The notes under the pieces were generated by a model, which saw nothing but the letters and a program-made list of their open reading frames with translations, was not told where the DNA came from and searched no databases. From an uncultured Collinsella sp. (GTDB lineage Bacteria > Actinomycetota > Coriobacteriia > Coriobacteriales > Coriobacteriaceae): 64,000 bases of DNA. A program made the position numbers and the translations under genes. This document shows positions 41,502-50,606 of the stretch, piece after piece. Numbering within the stretch: the first letter of the stretch is position 1; every line of letters begins with the position of its first letter. The DNA is taken from positions 1-64,000 of the forward strand of contig UQIW01000004.1 of NCBI GenBank assembly GCA_900541235.1, given 5' to 3'.

Positions 41502-43414
41502 AGGGCGGTAACTCCCGGCTCATCGTCGAGCTGCGGAATGGTGCCTACCACGTTGTCCGCCAGCCAATTCATCTCGACAATCTGCGCGCTCGGCAGTGGG
41601 GGAAAGCCCTCGATCTGCACCACGCCGTCTTGGCTATGAAGCTCGCCGCCAAATGGATTGATGGAGCCCTCGACGATGCCATTGCGGAGCAGCTGCACCA
41701 GTTTGCGCGTCTGATAGGGCAGGCCCGGAGCGTAGCGAATGTCGATGACGCCCGAGCTCATGCCATACCAGTAGTTGACGGCGCGAACCTGGCTGTCGTC
41801 ACTGGTCTCATCCCAGGTGCCATGCAGCAGGCTTCGCACGATAAGCTCGTAGTATCGGCCCCAGTTCCAGACCGGCATGGCGATGCCGACGACCTTGCCA
41901 TCGACCAGGCGGTGGAGTCCGTAGGCCGTAGGGTCTACGAGCGACTTTGACATGTCAGCGCCGGTTATGACGCTCACGCCTTCGCGGCACATGGCCTCGG
42001 CAAGGCCTCCGGCGGGCACATCGCCCCAGGTCAGGATAATTTGCGCGCGGGGGTCGAGCAGCGAGGCGCCAATCGCAAAGGCGTTGATCTCGCTAAGCGC
42101 GCCCGAGGCGAAGACCGACGCGTGGTAGCCGATACGGTGGTTGTCCGCCATACTGGCGGCAAGGGCGCCCAGGAGAAACTTGGCCTCGTACATCTTGCCA
42201 AAGTACGAACGGACGCTTTGGTGGGGAAGGCCGATAGAGCAGTTAAGGAACCGCACCTGTGGATACTCAACGGCAGCTCTGAGCGCGTATTCCATCAGGC
42301 GGTGCGAGGTCGAGAAGATGACGTTAGCTCCATGTTTGACAGCCGTTTCCACGGCGGCGTAGAACACGTCCGGATTGTGACAGTCCTCGAACGCCTCGGT
42401 GCGCACGATACCGCCAAAATGCTCATCGAGATACTGACGCCCTTGGTCGTGCAGGCTGTCCCAGCTCGACGTCGCACAGGGGAACTCATGGATAAAGGCG
42501 ATGCGCAGGGGGCTGGCCGCCGAGTAGACGGTCTTGCCCATAAAGAAGTTGAGCACGCCGGAGGTGGACTTGGCGGGCGCCTCTTCCTCATCGACACTCG
42601 GTGCCTCGACAAGATCGACCTTCTCCTCATCACTTTTGCCGGCAATGACCAACTCGCGCCAAATCTTGCACAGGCGGTTTACGACGATATCCGTCGGCGT
42701 ATCCAGCAGGCGGTCCTGGTTGTACACATTGAGGTAGACGAGCATAGCGTCGGCGGGCGTAATGTCCAGATGGTCGCCGCCGGCGCGCAGGTAGGCGCGC
42801 TTAAAGAGCAGGAAGGTGTGGCGCAGGTAGTCGACCTTTTTCTGCGGCCATTTTTCGATAAGGTTCTGACCGAGCATCTTGGCGAGCGTTTCGTAGCTTC
42901 CCTCACGCGAGAACTCGATCTCGTATAGGGGGCAGACGCGCCAAAACGCGCAGAACTCGCCATAGAGGCGGCTTTCGACGGAATCCCATTTTCCGGGGTA
43001 GAGGCGGGTGACCTTGGCCGAAACCGTCGGGGCGTCCAGGAATTTGAGGACGCTGACGCGCTTGTTGCCCTCTTGGACGTAGAACCGATGCATGAACTCG
43101 GTGACGATGATGGGGTCGCGATAGCCCTCGGTCACCTGGATGTCGTAGAGGTTGGACCACTTGCGGGCGAACTCGGTGCTAAATGGCAACAGGGGCATAA
43201 AGTTGCACGAAAAGGCAGACTGACGGCCCTTGGTAACCGTGCCGACGACCATTTCGAGCGGAATATCCCGCAGGCCGACGCTCTCTCGCTGACCTAAGGG
43301 GAGCTGGGCAACCAGGCTGTCGAGGTCCGTAAGGTACGGGTGCTCGCTTTGGCTGATGGCGCGACGGCGTCCCTGCTCGCCGCGCTTGCGTGCTTGACGA
43401 TAGGCCTCTTCCAT
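41498..43414 (-). CDS. Cytosolic BMP/PnrA-like ligand-binding protein with ParB-like N-terminal domain
   Basis: 638 residues. The C-terminal half (from about 303: LRIAFIHEFPCATSSWDSLHDQGRQ) resembles the BMP/PnrA nucleoside-binding fold. There is no signal peptide, lipobox or membrane helix, so it should be cytosolic. The N-terminal half contains FYVQEGNKRVSVLKFLD (about 110-126), like the substrate loop of ParB-type domains, then a helical region. Start has GGGAG at 8 bases. Proposed role: intracellular sensor, perhaps for nucleosides, acting with the coupled phosphoesterase (inference). Confidence 0.65.
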   Translation of the reverse strand: MEEAYRQARKRGEQGRRRAISQSEHPYLTDLDSLVAQLPLGQRESVGLRDIPLEMVVGTVTKGRQSAFSCNFMPLLPFSTEFARKWSNLYDIQVTEGYRDPIIVTEFMHRFYVQEGNKRVSVLKFLDAPTVSAKVTRLYPGKWDSVESRLYGEFCAFWRVCPLYEIEFSREGSYETLAKMLGQNLIEKWPQKKVDYLRHTFLLFKRAYLRAGGDHLDITPADAMLVYLNVYNQDRLLDTPTDIVVNRLCKIWRELVIAGKSDEEKVDLVEAPSVDEEEAPAKSTSGVLNFFMGKTVYSAASPLRIAFIHEFPCATSSWDSLHDQGRQYLDEHFGGIVRTEAFEDCHNPDVFYAAVETAVKHGANVIFSTSHRLMEYALRAAVEYPQVRFLNCSIGLPHQSVRSYFGKMYEAKFLLGALAASMADNHRIGYHASVFASGALSEINAFAIGASLLDPRAQIILTWGDVPAGGLAEAMCREGVSVITGADMSKSLVDPTAYGLHRLVDGKVVGIAMPVWNWGRYYELIVRSLLHGTWDETSDDSQVRAVNYWYGMSSGVIDIRYAPGLPYQTRKLVQLLRNGIVEGSINPFGGELHSQDGVVQIEGFPPLPSAQIVEMNWLADNVVGTIPQLDDEPGVTAL

Positions 43415-43470
43415 GGTGTCTACTCCCTTAGTCGTTTAAACAACGATATGAACCATGGTACCATGATGCG

Positions 43471-43509
43471 AAACCACCACAAAGGTGCCTGTCCCCTTTG
43501 TGGTGGTTT
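43471..43509 (-). repeat. Intergenic hairpin, GGGACAGG family (copy C)
   Basis: Perfect 14-bp arms AAACCACCACAAAG / CTTTGTGGTGGTTT; the loop reads GGGACAGGC on the minus strand, the coding strand of mscS, whose stop codon overlaps the arm. Confidence 0.75.
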
Positions 43510-44275
43510 AGGCGATGATGGGGGCGATGGCACGAATGCAGGCGTCGGCTGCCGTAAAAGTGGTGCTATCGTCGCTGACGATAAAGATGATTTTGCCCTT
43601 AATGCCAAAGTCGCCAATCTCGCTAAAGAGCACGTATGGCTCCTTGTCAAAGCCAGAGATGGGCGAGACGGCCGTTTTGGTTGCGCTCGTGAGCTCGTCT
43701 GCCAGCGCGTCAAGGGAAGCCCACTTAGACGTGTCCTTTACGGCAACGGGCACGGCCACGCGCCCAAAGGGCATCAGATGTACGAGCGTGTTCTTGGAGA
43801 TGTTGGAGTTGGGCACAATGATGGTCTGCCCGCAGGCGTCCTCGATGGTCGTGTGGCGCCAGGTGATGTCTTGGACCACGCCTGACACGCCGCCGACCTC
43901 GATATTGTCGCCGGGTTTGATAATGCCCATAAACGTCACCTGCATACCGCCGATAAGGTTCGACAGCGTGTCCTGAAAGCCGAGCGAGATGGCGATGCCG
44001 CCGACGCCAAGAGCTGCGACGAGGGCGTTTGCATTAATGCCAAAACAGTTGTCGAGGATAAAGCTGCCGCCGATCATCCAGATGACGGCGCGCGCGATGT
44101 TGATGAAGATGCTCGATGCCGGCAGCGGGTTATCGTCGCGGTTAAGCAGGTGGCGCAGGGTCTTGGACGCGACCTTGGCGGCAACGGCGGTGCCGATGGC
44201 CAGGACAGCGGCCCAGATGATGTTGTGGACCCATCGTTGTGCAAAAAAATGAAGAATTGGCTCAAACAATTCCAT
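43508..44275 (-). CDS. mscS: Small-conductance mechanosensitive channel MscS
   Basis: Inner-membrane tension-gated channel. 255 residues with three membrane helices (about 10-30, 50-75 and 85-115). Helix 3 carries the gate-lining ALVAALGVGGIAISLGFQDTLSNLIGG. The cytosolic beta domain begins GDNIEVGGVSGVV. Start at 44275 preferred: AGGAGG lies 9 bases upstream; an earlier ATG adds 8 residues but overlaps that site. Confidence 0.9.
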   Translation of the reverse strand: MELFEPILHFFAQRWVHNIIWAAVLAIGTAVAAKVASKTLRHLLNRDDNPLPASSIFINIARAVIWMIGGSFILDNCFGINANALVAALGVGGIAISLGFQDTLSNLIGGMQVTFMGIIKPGDNIEVGGVSGVVQDITWRHTTIEDACGQTIIVPNSNISKNTLVHLMPFGRVAVPVAVKDTSKWASLDALADELTSATKTAVSPISGFDKEPYVLFSEIGDFGIKGKIIFIVSDDSTTFTAADACIRAIAPIIA

Positions 44276-44318
44276 GTAGGGAAACCTCCTCATGATCATC
44301 CAACCATGATACCCACCA

Positions 44319-44352
44319 AGAAGCCCGTCCGATCACATTCAAGCGGGCTTCT
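44319..44352 (-). terminator. Possible terminator after the surface nucleotidase gene
   Basis: AGAAGCCCG / CGGGCTTCT arms downstream of the minus-strand gene; T tract short. Confidence 0.45.
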
Positions 44353-44403
44353 GCGCTCGATATAAGGTTTGCGGGGCGGGGCTGAGAGGCTCGGCGGTGT
44401 AGC

Positions 44404-46428
44404 TTAGCGTCGACGCTTCCAGATAATGCCGAGCATGATGACGATGATGCCGCCGATAAGGCACGCGCCAACTACTGCCAGCGTGCGGTCTCCCGTTGCG
44501 GCAAGCTTACCGGTCGTCTTCTTGGTGATGACCTTCGTGGTCGCCGTGTCCGTCTTAGACGAGGGCTTAGGCGCCGGGGCCGGTGAGGGCGTGGGGTCCA
44601 CGGCTGCGGAGCCGAAGCCGATGGTGCCGGCGAGCCCGGCCATCTTGCTCTCCCAGCCGTTCTGCCCGATCAGCGCCCTTAGCGCTGACTCGCAGGTACC
44701 CCACTCGGTGTGCTTAGTGGCGTTTGCGAAGGTGGGGAAGTCGGTCGTGTTGGTGATGATGTAGTTGTTGGTGGCGACGGTATAGGTCTTGGTGGGATCG
44801 AGCGTGCTGCCGTCTTTGGTGAGTGTGGCACTCACAATGCGCTTGCCTTCGGGCTGCGTCCAATCAATCGTCACGTTGATGCCGCCAAAGGAGAGAACGC
44901 TGCCAGAGTCATCGCGCCACTTGTACTTGTCTTGCGCCTCCTGCTCGGTGTGACCGGCCGCCACATAAGCCTGCTGAAGCTCGTAGCTGTCGTTGCAATC
45001 GTCGCTGATTTGTAGCGAGTGCTCGAGCGCTGCGAGGAAGTCCGCGCCGGTCATGGTCCAGGTCTCCACGGTGTTGCCGTAGGGCGAGATGGCGATGACG
45101 TTGCCGGCGGTCACGTTGCCCGCCGCGATGCCGCCGCGGATGCCGCCAGCGTTTTCGATAGCGAAGTCCGCGCCCGTCAGGGCAAGATAGGAGCCGCAAA
45201 TCACGTGGCCGATGGTCTGGGCCTTGGTGGTGTCGCCCTCCTTGCTGGGGCGGAAATCGGTGGTGCGCACCATTTCCCAACCATGCGTGCCTGCGGCGTC
45301 CTCGCCGTAGAAATAGTTGGTGGTGGATGTGCCGAGCACCTTGTTCGATTCGTTTTCAAAGTCCTCGTCGAGCGGCTTGATCTTGTTGCGGACGGCTTCA
45401 AGGCGGCTTTGGTAGTCGGAGCCCTTGTCGGGGTCTGCCAAAAGGTCGTTGACGTTCTTGGCGGTGTAGAGCTTCTCATCGCTGCCGTCTGCAGGGACCG
45501 TGACCGTGTCATCGTCGGTGCTTTCGGTGCCCTTGGTGTCGTACTCGTAGGGGACGGAAAGCAGCCCCACCTCGGCAAAGGCGCTGCCTGCCTCGACAAC
45601 GTGGATCGTCTTGCCGTCGGCTCCCGTCACCTTCTCGTTAAGGTTGATGTGCTCGTGGCCTGCGATAAGGGCATCGACGCCACGGAGCCGCGTGGCAAAG
45701 GTCTTGGCGTCGAGCGTGTGCGCGATACACACAACAACATCGCAGCCCTCCCTGCGCAGCTGCTCTGCCTCGGTATTGATGGCGTTCGCGGCACTCGAGA
45801 AGCTGGTGCCCGCGACCAGGTCCGCGCGCAGCGAGGAACCTAGCGACTCATCCATGGCACCCACGACGCCGACCTTGATTTTGTAGTCGAATGTGGAGTG
45901 ATCTTCGCTATCCTCCCAGGTGCGATCGAGCGTCTTCGTGATGCTCGAGCTCCATACGCCGCTCGTAGACTTTGCGTTCGCGCAGAGCATGGCGAAGGGC
46001 GTGCCGGTGGTGCTGAAGCCGGTCATGGTGCGGAGTTTGTCCGCACCGTAGCTCCAGTCGTGGTTGCCTGGCGTGGTCGCGTCGTAGCCGTCGGCGTAGA
46101 AGGTGTCCATGAGCTCGGCGATGCTCTTGCCCTCGCTCATGGTGGCGAAGGACTGCCCGTGGAAGGTGTCGCCCGCATCGAGCAAAAGATCGGGGGCGCT
46201 GTTTTGGGCGCTATAGAGAACCGCCAGTCCGTCGAAGCCCACAGTGCCGGTGCCCTTGCTTGCGTTGTAGCTGTACTTGTAGCTGCCGTGGATGTCGTTG
46301 GTGTGCATGACGGCCACGGAGCCGTCAATAGCGGCGGGCAGGTTCCCCGCGAAAGCGAGACTTGGGATGCCTGCGAGCGCGCCTGCAAACAACGCGGTGG
46401 CTAACGCAAGGCGGGGGAGTCTTTTCAT
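44404..46428 (-). CDS. Cell-surface 5'-nucleotidase / UDP-sugar hydrolase (UshA-like)
   Basis: 674 residues. Signal peptide LALATALFAGALAGIPSLAFA. Metallophosphatase domain: VMHTNDIHGS, LLLDAGDTFHGQ, TTPGNHDWSYG, IAHTL, AGHEHI. C-terminal 5'-nucleotidase domain with ENAGGIRGGI and FGGINVTID. A Pro/Ser/Thr linker is followed by a sorting signal GKLAATGD, a hydrophobic helix and WKRRR, so it is probably sortase-anchored through an LAATG variant of LPxTG. Releases nucleosides outside the cell. Confidence 0.85.
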   Translation of the reverse strand: MKRLPRLALATALFAGALAGIPSLAFAGNLPAAIDGSVAVMHTNDIHGSYKYSYNASKGTGTVGFDGLAVLYSAQNSAPDLLLDAGDTFHGQSFATMSEGKSIAELMDTFYADGYDATTPGNHDWSYGADKLRTMTGFSTTGTPFAMLCANAKSTSGVWSSSITKTLDRTWEDSEDHSTFDYKIKVGVVGAMDESLGSSLRADLVAGTSFSSAANAINTEAEQLRREGCDVVVCIAHTLDAKTFATRLRGVDALIAGHEHINLNEKVTGADGKTIHVVEAGSAFAEVGLLSVPYEYDTKGTESTDDDTVTVPADGSDEKLYTAKNVNDLLADPDKGSDYQSRLEAVRNKIKPLDEDFENESNKVLGTSTTNYFYGEDAAGTHGWEMVRTTDFRPSKEGDTTKAQTIGHVICGSYLALTGADFAIENAGGIRGGIAAGNVTAGNVIAISPYGNTVETWTMTGADFLAALEHSLQISDDCNDSYELQQAYVAAGHTEQEAQDKYKWRDDSGSVLSFGGINVTIDWTQPEGKRIVSATLTKDGSTLDPTKTYTVATNNYIITNTTDFPTFANATKHTEWGTCESALRALIGQNGWESKMAGLAGTIGFGSAAVDPTPSPAPAPKPSSKTDTATTKVITKKTTGKLAATGDRTLAVVGACLIGGIIVIMLGIIWKRRR

Positions 46429-46492
46429 GGCAGTTTCCTTAGTCCTTAGCCAGAATGTCTGGTTGAATATCGGATTATCGACATAATATGCG

Positions 46493-46532
46493 AAAACCGC
46501 CGCAAGGGCGCCTGTCCCTTAGCGGCGGTTTT
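46493..46532 (-). repeat. Intergenic hairpin, GGGACAGG family (copy D)
   Basis: 11-bp arms AAAACCGCCGC / GCGGCGGTTTT with an inner AAGGG/CCCTT stem; loop GGGACAGG on the minus strand. Confidence 0.7.
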
Positions 46533-46548
46533 GACGTTTGCGCAGATA

Positions 46549-46587
46549 AAACCTGCCAAAATAAACCTGTCCCTTTTTGGTAGGTTT
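46549..46587 (-). repeat. Intergenic hairpin, GGGACAGG family (copy E)
   Basis: Arms AAACCTGCCAAA / TTTGGTAGGTTT (one G-T pair) around a loop with GGGACAGGTTTA on the minus strand. Nearly identical to copy A (7048-7084) in the opposite orientation; it lies on the stop codon of the ABC ATPase gene. Confidence 0.75.
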
Positions 46588-47380
46588 AGCTTAGCAGCAT
46601 GCGGTCGTTGGCGAGCTCGCCGCCCGAGACCTCCTCGAATTTCTGCAGCAGGTCGGCTACGGTGAGCGACTTCTTCTCATCGCCCGCCACGTCGTAGATC
46701 ACGTGGCCTTCGTGCATCATGATCAGACGGTTGCCCAGACGGATGGCGTCGTTCATGTTGTGCGTGACCATGAGCGTGGTCAGGTGGTTCTCGTCGACGA
46801 TCTCCTCGGTCAGGTTGAGCACCTTAGAGGCCGTCTTGGGGTCGAGGGCCGCGGTGTGCTCGTCGAGCAGCAGCAGGCGCGGCCTGGTGAGCGTGGCCAT
46901 CAACAGGGTGAGTGCCTGGCGCTGGCCGCCCGAGAGCAGGCCGACCTTGGCGTTGAGACGCGTGTCCAGACCAAGGTCCAGGCGCTTGAGTAGCTCAACG
47001 TACTCATCTTTCTCGGCCTTGGTGACGCCCCACGAAAGGCCGCGACGCTGGCCGCGACGCTTGGCGAGGGCCAGGTTCTCGGCGATTTGCATGTCGGCAG
47101 CGGTACCGCGCATGGGGTCCTGAAACACGCGGCCCAGGTACTTGGCGCGCTGCGACTCGCTCAGGCGCGAGATGTCGGTGCCGTCGAGCTCAATAACGCC
47201 CGAATCGAGCGGGTACACGCCGGCAATCATGTTGAGCAGCGTGGACTTGCCGGCGCCGTTGCCGCCGATCACGGTTACAAAGTCGCCGTCATTCAGGGTG
47301 AGGTCGACGCCGGTGAGCGCGCGCTTCTCGGTGACGGTGCCCTTGTTAAAGGTCTTCTTGACATGCGAGAGCTTAAGCAT
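46586..47380 (-). CDS. ABC transporter ATP-binding protein (DUF534/TrpXYZ-type importer)
   Basis: 264 residues. Walker A GGNGAGKST (about 39-47), signature LSGGQRQAL, Walker B LLLLDEHTAALD (a His in place of the second usual residue), H-loop VTHNM. Begins MLKLSHVKKTF; the start at 47380 overlaps the permease stop by 8 bases. Third gene of the operon. Substrate perhaps an amino acid such as tryptophan, by analogy with TrpXYZ. Confidence 0.85.
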   Translation of the reverse strand: MLKLSHVKKTFNKGTVTEKRALTGVDLTLNDGDFVTVIGGNGAGKSTLLNMIAGVYPLDSGVIELDGTDISRLSESQRAKYLGRVFQDPMRGTAADMQIAENLALAKRRGQRRGLSWGVTKAEKDEYVELLKRLDLGLDTRLNAKVGLLSGGQRQALTLLMATLTRPRLLLLDEHTAALDPKTASKVLNLTEEIVDENHLTTLMVTHNMNDAIRLGNRLIMMHEGHVIYDVAGDEKKSLTVADLLQKFEEVSGGELANDRMLLS

Positions 47381-48296
47381 CTGCCTCATCTCCCTTCGTG
47401 TAGGAGCTGCGGAGCTTATAGCGCTCCCAAACCACGGGCACGCACAGGGCCACAGCGACAATTACGGCGGAGAGCAGCTTCATGTCGTTGGCGTCCATGC
47501 CCAACTGCAGCACGATGGCGCGGATAAGGAAGTACACCACGGAGCCAAAGACGGCGGAGGCAAGACGGACGCTAAACTGCGTGAGGCCGCCGGGCAGCAG
47601 ACGGCCGAGCACCTCGCCGATAACAATGGCGGCAAGACCGATAACGATGGCACCGGTGCCCATACCAATGTCGGCATACTTTTGGCTCTGGCAGATGAGC
47701 GCGCCCGAAAGGCCGATGAGGGCGTTGGAGAGCACGAGGGCGATCATCTTGGTGGAGTTGGTGTTGACGCCCAGAGCGCGGATCATGTACTCGTTGTTGC
47801 CGGTGGCTCGCAGCGCCGAGCCGATCTCGGTGCCAAAGAACCAATACAGGATGGCAACGATAGCCACGGCGAGCAGGATGCCCAAGATGATGGCAACGGT
47901 GGACTGCGGCAGACCGGTCATATTGCTGACGGCGGAGAACACGGTGCCCTTGGCAAGAATGGGCGTATTGGACTTGCCCATGATGCGCAGGTTGATGGAC
48001 CACAGGCTGATCTGGGTGAGGATTCCGGCGAGGATCGCAGGAATCTCAAAGACGGTGGTCAAAATGCCCGTGACGGCGCCCGCGATGGCGCCGGCGCACA
48101 TACCGGCCAGCACGGCGAGCAGCGGGTCGACGTTGTTATTGACGATGAGCACAGCGCAGACGCAGCCGCCGAGGGCAAAGCTGCCGTCGCAGGTCATATC
48201 GGGAATGTCGAGCAGGCGGAACGTGATAAACACGCCAAGCACCATAATGCCCCAGAGGACGCCCTGCGAAACGGCGCCCTGCAATGCAATGAGCAT
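47373..48296 (-). CDS. ABC transporter permease (DUF534/TrpXYZ-type importer)
   Basis: 307 residues with eight or nine membrane helices of the branched-chain-amino-acid/BMP permease superfamily (LLDIPDMTCDGSFALGGCV; EIGSALRATGNNEYMIRALGVN coupling loop). Start at 48296 with AGGAGG 8 bases upstream. Middle gene of a three-gene importer operon. Confidence 0.85.
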   Translation of the reverse strand: MLIALQGAVSQGVLWGIMVLGVFITFRLLDIPDMTCDGSFALGGCVCAVLIVNNNVDPLLAVLAGMCAGAIAGAVTGILTTVFEIPAILAGILTQISLWSINLRIMGKSNTPILAKGTVFSAVSNMTGLPQSTVAIILGILLAVAIVAILYWFFGTEIGSALRATGNNEYMIRALGVNTNSTKMIALVLSNALIGLSGALICQSQKYADIGMGTGAIVIGLAAIVIGEVLGRLLPGGLTQFSVRLASAVFGSVVYFLIRAIVLQLGMDANDMKLLSAVIVAVALCVPVVWERYKLRSSYTKGDEADA

Positions 48297-48499
48297 GCTT
48301 CATACCTCCTAGGATAGGGTGGACACGTGATTCACCATAATAGCGGTAACAATGCATAGAAGAGCTGCGGACAGACGTTTTGTTTTACCTGAAACAAGCA
48401 GGGCGGACGCCGGTCTACAGCGCCCACCCCTGTGGCTCAGATATTGAATAACGCGGCTAAAGCGCGAGCACGGGCTCTAGACGCATGCCGCGTATGGCA

Positions 48500-49480
48500 T
48501 TACGCGTCCAGAGCGGAAAGGTCGATGCCCAGGGCCTCGGCCATTTCGTCGTTCTTGACGACGACCAGGTCCTTGCTCGAGAGGTGCTTGATCGGCATGT
48601 CTTCGGGCTTGGCCTCGCCCTTCAGGATCTTAACGGCCATCTCGCCCGCGGCGTAGCCCAGGTCCTCGTAATTGATGGAGAGGGTGAACAGGCCGCCGGC
48701 CATGCACATACCCTCCTCGCCAGTCACGAAGGGAAGCTTGTTTTCCTTGCAGATCTGGCCGACCTGCGAGGCACCCGCGGCGATGGTGTTGTCGGTGGGG
48801 GAGTACAGCGCGTCGACCTTGCCCACGGCAGACTCGACGACGGACTGAATCTCGTTGGAGCTCGAGACGGTGAAATCGGTGTACTCCAGGCCCAGCTTGT
48901 CGAGTTCCTTCTTGGCGGCCTTGATCTGGACGTCGGAGTTGGACTCGGCGGTGCAGTAGAGCAGGCCGACCTTTTTAACGTCGGGCAGGACCTTCTGCAT
49001 CATCTCGAGCTGCTCGGCGACCGGGGTGAGGTCGGAAGCGCCCGTGACGTTGGTGCCCGGCTTGTCGTTGTCCTGGACCAGGCCGGAGGCGGCGTAGTCG
49101 GTGATGGCACAGCCCACGATGGGGATATCGGCCGTGGCGCCGGCGGCAGCCTGCGCGGCGGGCGTGGCGATGGCATAAATCAGGTTGACGTTGTCGCCCA
49201 CAAACTTGTCGGCAATGGACTTACACGTGGACTGGTCGTTCTGGGCGTTCTTCTGGTCGATCTTGACCTTAAGGCCGCTCTTCTTGATGGCCTTGACGAA
49301 GCCGTCGTTGGCGGCATCGAGCGCGGAGTGCTCGGTGAGCTGCAGAACGCCGATGGTGTAGTCGGAACCGGCGGCAGCAGAGCCGGAACCAGAGTTGCCG
49401 CCGCATCCGGCGAGCGGGGCGAGCGCGAGCAGGCCGGCGGAGACCAGAAGGCTCCTGCGGCTGATGGTGATGTCCTTCAT
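48500..49480 (-). CDS. ABC transporter substrate-binding lipoprotein (DUF534/TrpX type)
   Basis: 326 residues. Signal peptide with SRRSLLVSAGLLALAPLAGC: a lipobox (LAGC, acylated Cys) plus a twin-Arg start. Mature part DYTIGVLQLTEHSALDAANDGF and IPIVGCAITDY typical of DUF534 proteins. Start at 49480 has GGGGG seven bases upstream. First gene of the importer; 203 bp separate it from the permease. No T-box or other leader could be recognised upstream. Confidence 0.87.
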   Translation of the reverse strand: MKDITISRRSLLVSAGLLALAPLAGCGGNSGSGSAAAGSDYTIGVLQLTEHSALDAANDGFVKAIKKSGLKVKIDQKNAQNDQSTCKSIADKFVGDNVNLIYAIATPAAQAAAGATADIPIVGCAITDYAASGLVQDNDKPGTNVTGASDLTPVAEQLEMMQKVLPDVKKVGLLYCTAESNSDVQIKAAKKELDKLGLEYTDFTVSSSNEIQSVVESAVGKVDALYSPTDNTIAAGASQVGQICKENKLPFVTGEEGMCMAGGLFTLSINYEDLGYAAGEMAVKILKGEAKPEDMPIKHLSSKDLVVVKNDEMAEALGIDLSALDA

Positions 49481-49540
49481 ATCATTACCCCCAGTATAAA
49501 AATGGCTGGAAACACTGCACTGGGACAAAGTGCAAGTGGG

Positions 49541-49571
49541 ACTATAGTAGCGCTGATGTCCATTTTTACAA
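49541..49571 (-). promoter_or_regulatory. Putative promoter of the importer operon
   Basis: On the minus strand, TTGTAA (49566-49571) and TATAGT (49541-49546) with a long 19-bp spacer, about 60 bases before the start. Confidence 0.45.
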
Positions 49572-49640
49572 CAGCCTGGCGGGTTTTTTAATACAGAATC
49601 GGATGGGCGGTACGGGTAGTCGAATGGGCGGCGGAGGGTC

Positions 49641-50426
49641 TTATGCGGCGGAGGAGGCGTCGTCCTCGTCCAGGGCGGCGAAGAGCTTCTTGCCGTCGAG
49701 CAGGCGCGTGCTGACGTTTCTCATACGGGCGATCTCGACGGTGCGCAGCGTATCGTCGGTGCCTCGGGCGTCGTAGACCGTTCCCAGCAGATACGAGATG
49801 CCATCGCGCTGCCTGATGGCAAAGGGACGGAGTGTCATCCGTGCTGCTTCGGTTTCGCCGCGTGTCGTGACGCTCGAAATATCAAAACTCACCGTGGTTC
49901 CGTGGTCGATGGCCTGCTCGACGAGCTCGCACGTGTCGATGCGCTTGATGGGCGTGCGTGTTGCCTTGGTAGCCTTGCTGCCTGCGCTTGGAGCGGGTTC
50001 GGGTGTATCGAGGTAGCCGCGAACGTCGGCGCTCGCCATGGCAACTAAGTGCTGCGCCATGCTCTTGCGGATAGCGATAGGCGTGGAGCGGTTGCGCATG
50101 ACCATACCGTGGAGCCGGATGATCTCCTCGTCGGTGAGTGGACGGGTCAAGAGCCGATACCCCACGCCGCGCTTGTATTCAATCTCATATCCGGCATGGC
50201 GAAGCGCGGAGATGGCGGTGTAGATGCTGCGCCGCGCCGCCGAGATGGGCATGCGGGCGGGGTCGTCGGGATGGGCGAGGCGCCGGATCAACTCATCGGA
50301 AAGCATGGCCTTGTCCTCGCCGGTGTTTTCGCTTAATAGTTGCAGGATGCGAACGGCGCGATAGGCTGCCATCGAGGCGGCGCCCCTCGTCGTGGTGTCG
50401 TAGGTTTCAACAGCGGCTTCGGTCAT
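49641..50426 (-). CDS. WYL-domain-like transcriptional regulator
   Basis: 261 residues with a winged-helix N-terminal part (YRAVRILQLLSENTGEDKAMLSDELIRRL; AARRSIYTAISALRHAGYEIEYKRGVGYRL). The C-terminal region (LRPFAIRQRDGISYLLGTVYD and RTVEIARMRNV) fits a WYL sensor domain. The ATG at 50426 is used because AAAGGA is 10 bases upstream. TTTCAACAGC occurs in the gene start (50405), upstream at 50545 and inverted at 50596. Confidence 0.75.
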   Translation of the reverse strand: MTEAAVETYDTTTRGAASMAAYRAVRILQLLSENTGEDKAMLSDELIRRLAHPDDPARMPISAARRSIYTAISALRHAGYEIEYKRGVGYRLLTRPLTDEEIIRLHGMVMRNRSTPIAIRKSMAQHLVAMASADVRGYLDTPEPAPSAGSKATKATRTPIKRIDTCELVEQAIDHGTTVSFDISSVTTRGETEAARMTLRPFAIRQRDGISYLLGTVYDARGTDDTLRTVEIARMRNVSTRLLDGKKLFAALDEDDASSAA

Positions 50427-50543
50427 CGTGCCCACGTCCTTTCCGTTTTGGGTGGCGACGGTATGGAGCCTAGGACGTGGGGCTTTCCCAGGGGCGCAGG
50501 GCGCTCTGGGCGGTCGGTAGTCGTCGGCAAACGGTGGGTCGAG

Positions 50544-50606
50544 TTTTCAACAGCCCTGCTCAACTGACCAAAAACTTGCCAAAAGCTTGACGGATGCTGT
50601 TGAAAA
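50544..50606. promoter_or_regulatory. Inverted repeat TTTTCAACAGC / GCTGTTGAAAA
   Basis: Perfect 11-bp arms at 50544-50554 and 50596-50606 separated by 41 bp, between the divergent regulator promoter side and the asnS terminator. Possible regulator site; the rest of 50436-50600 shows no gene. Confidence 0.4.

Noticed and set aside
49481..49640. T-box leader before the DUF534-type importer
   Set aside because: No T-box sequence (TGGNACC type) or terminator/antiterminator pair was visible.
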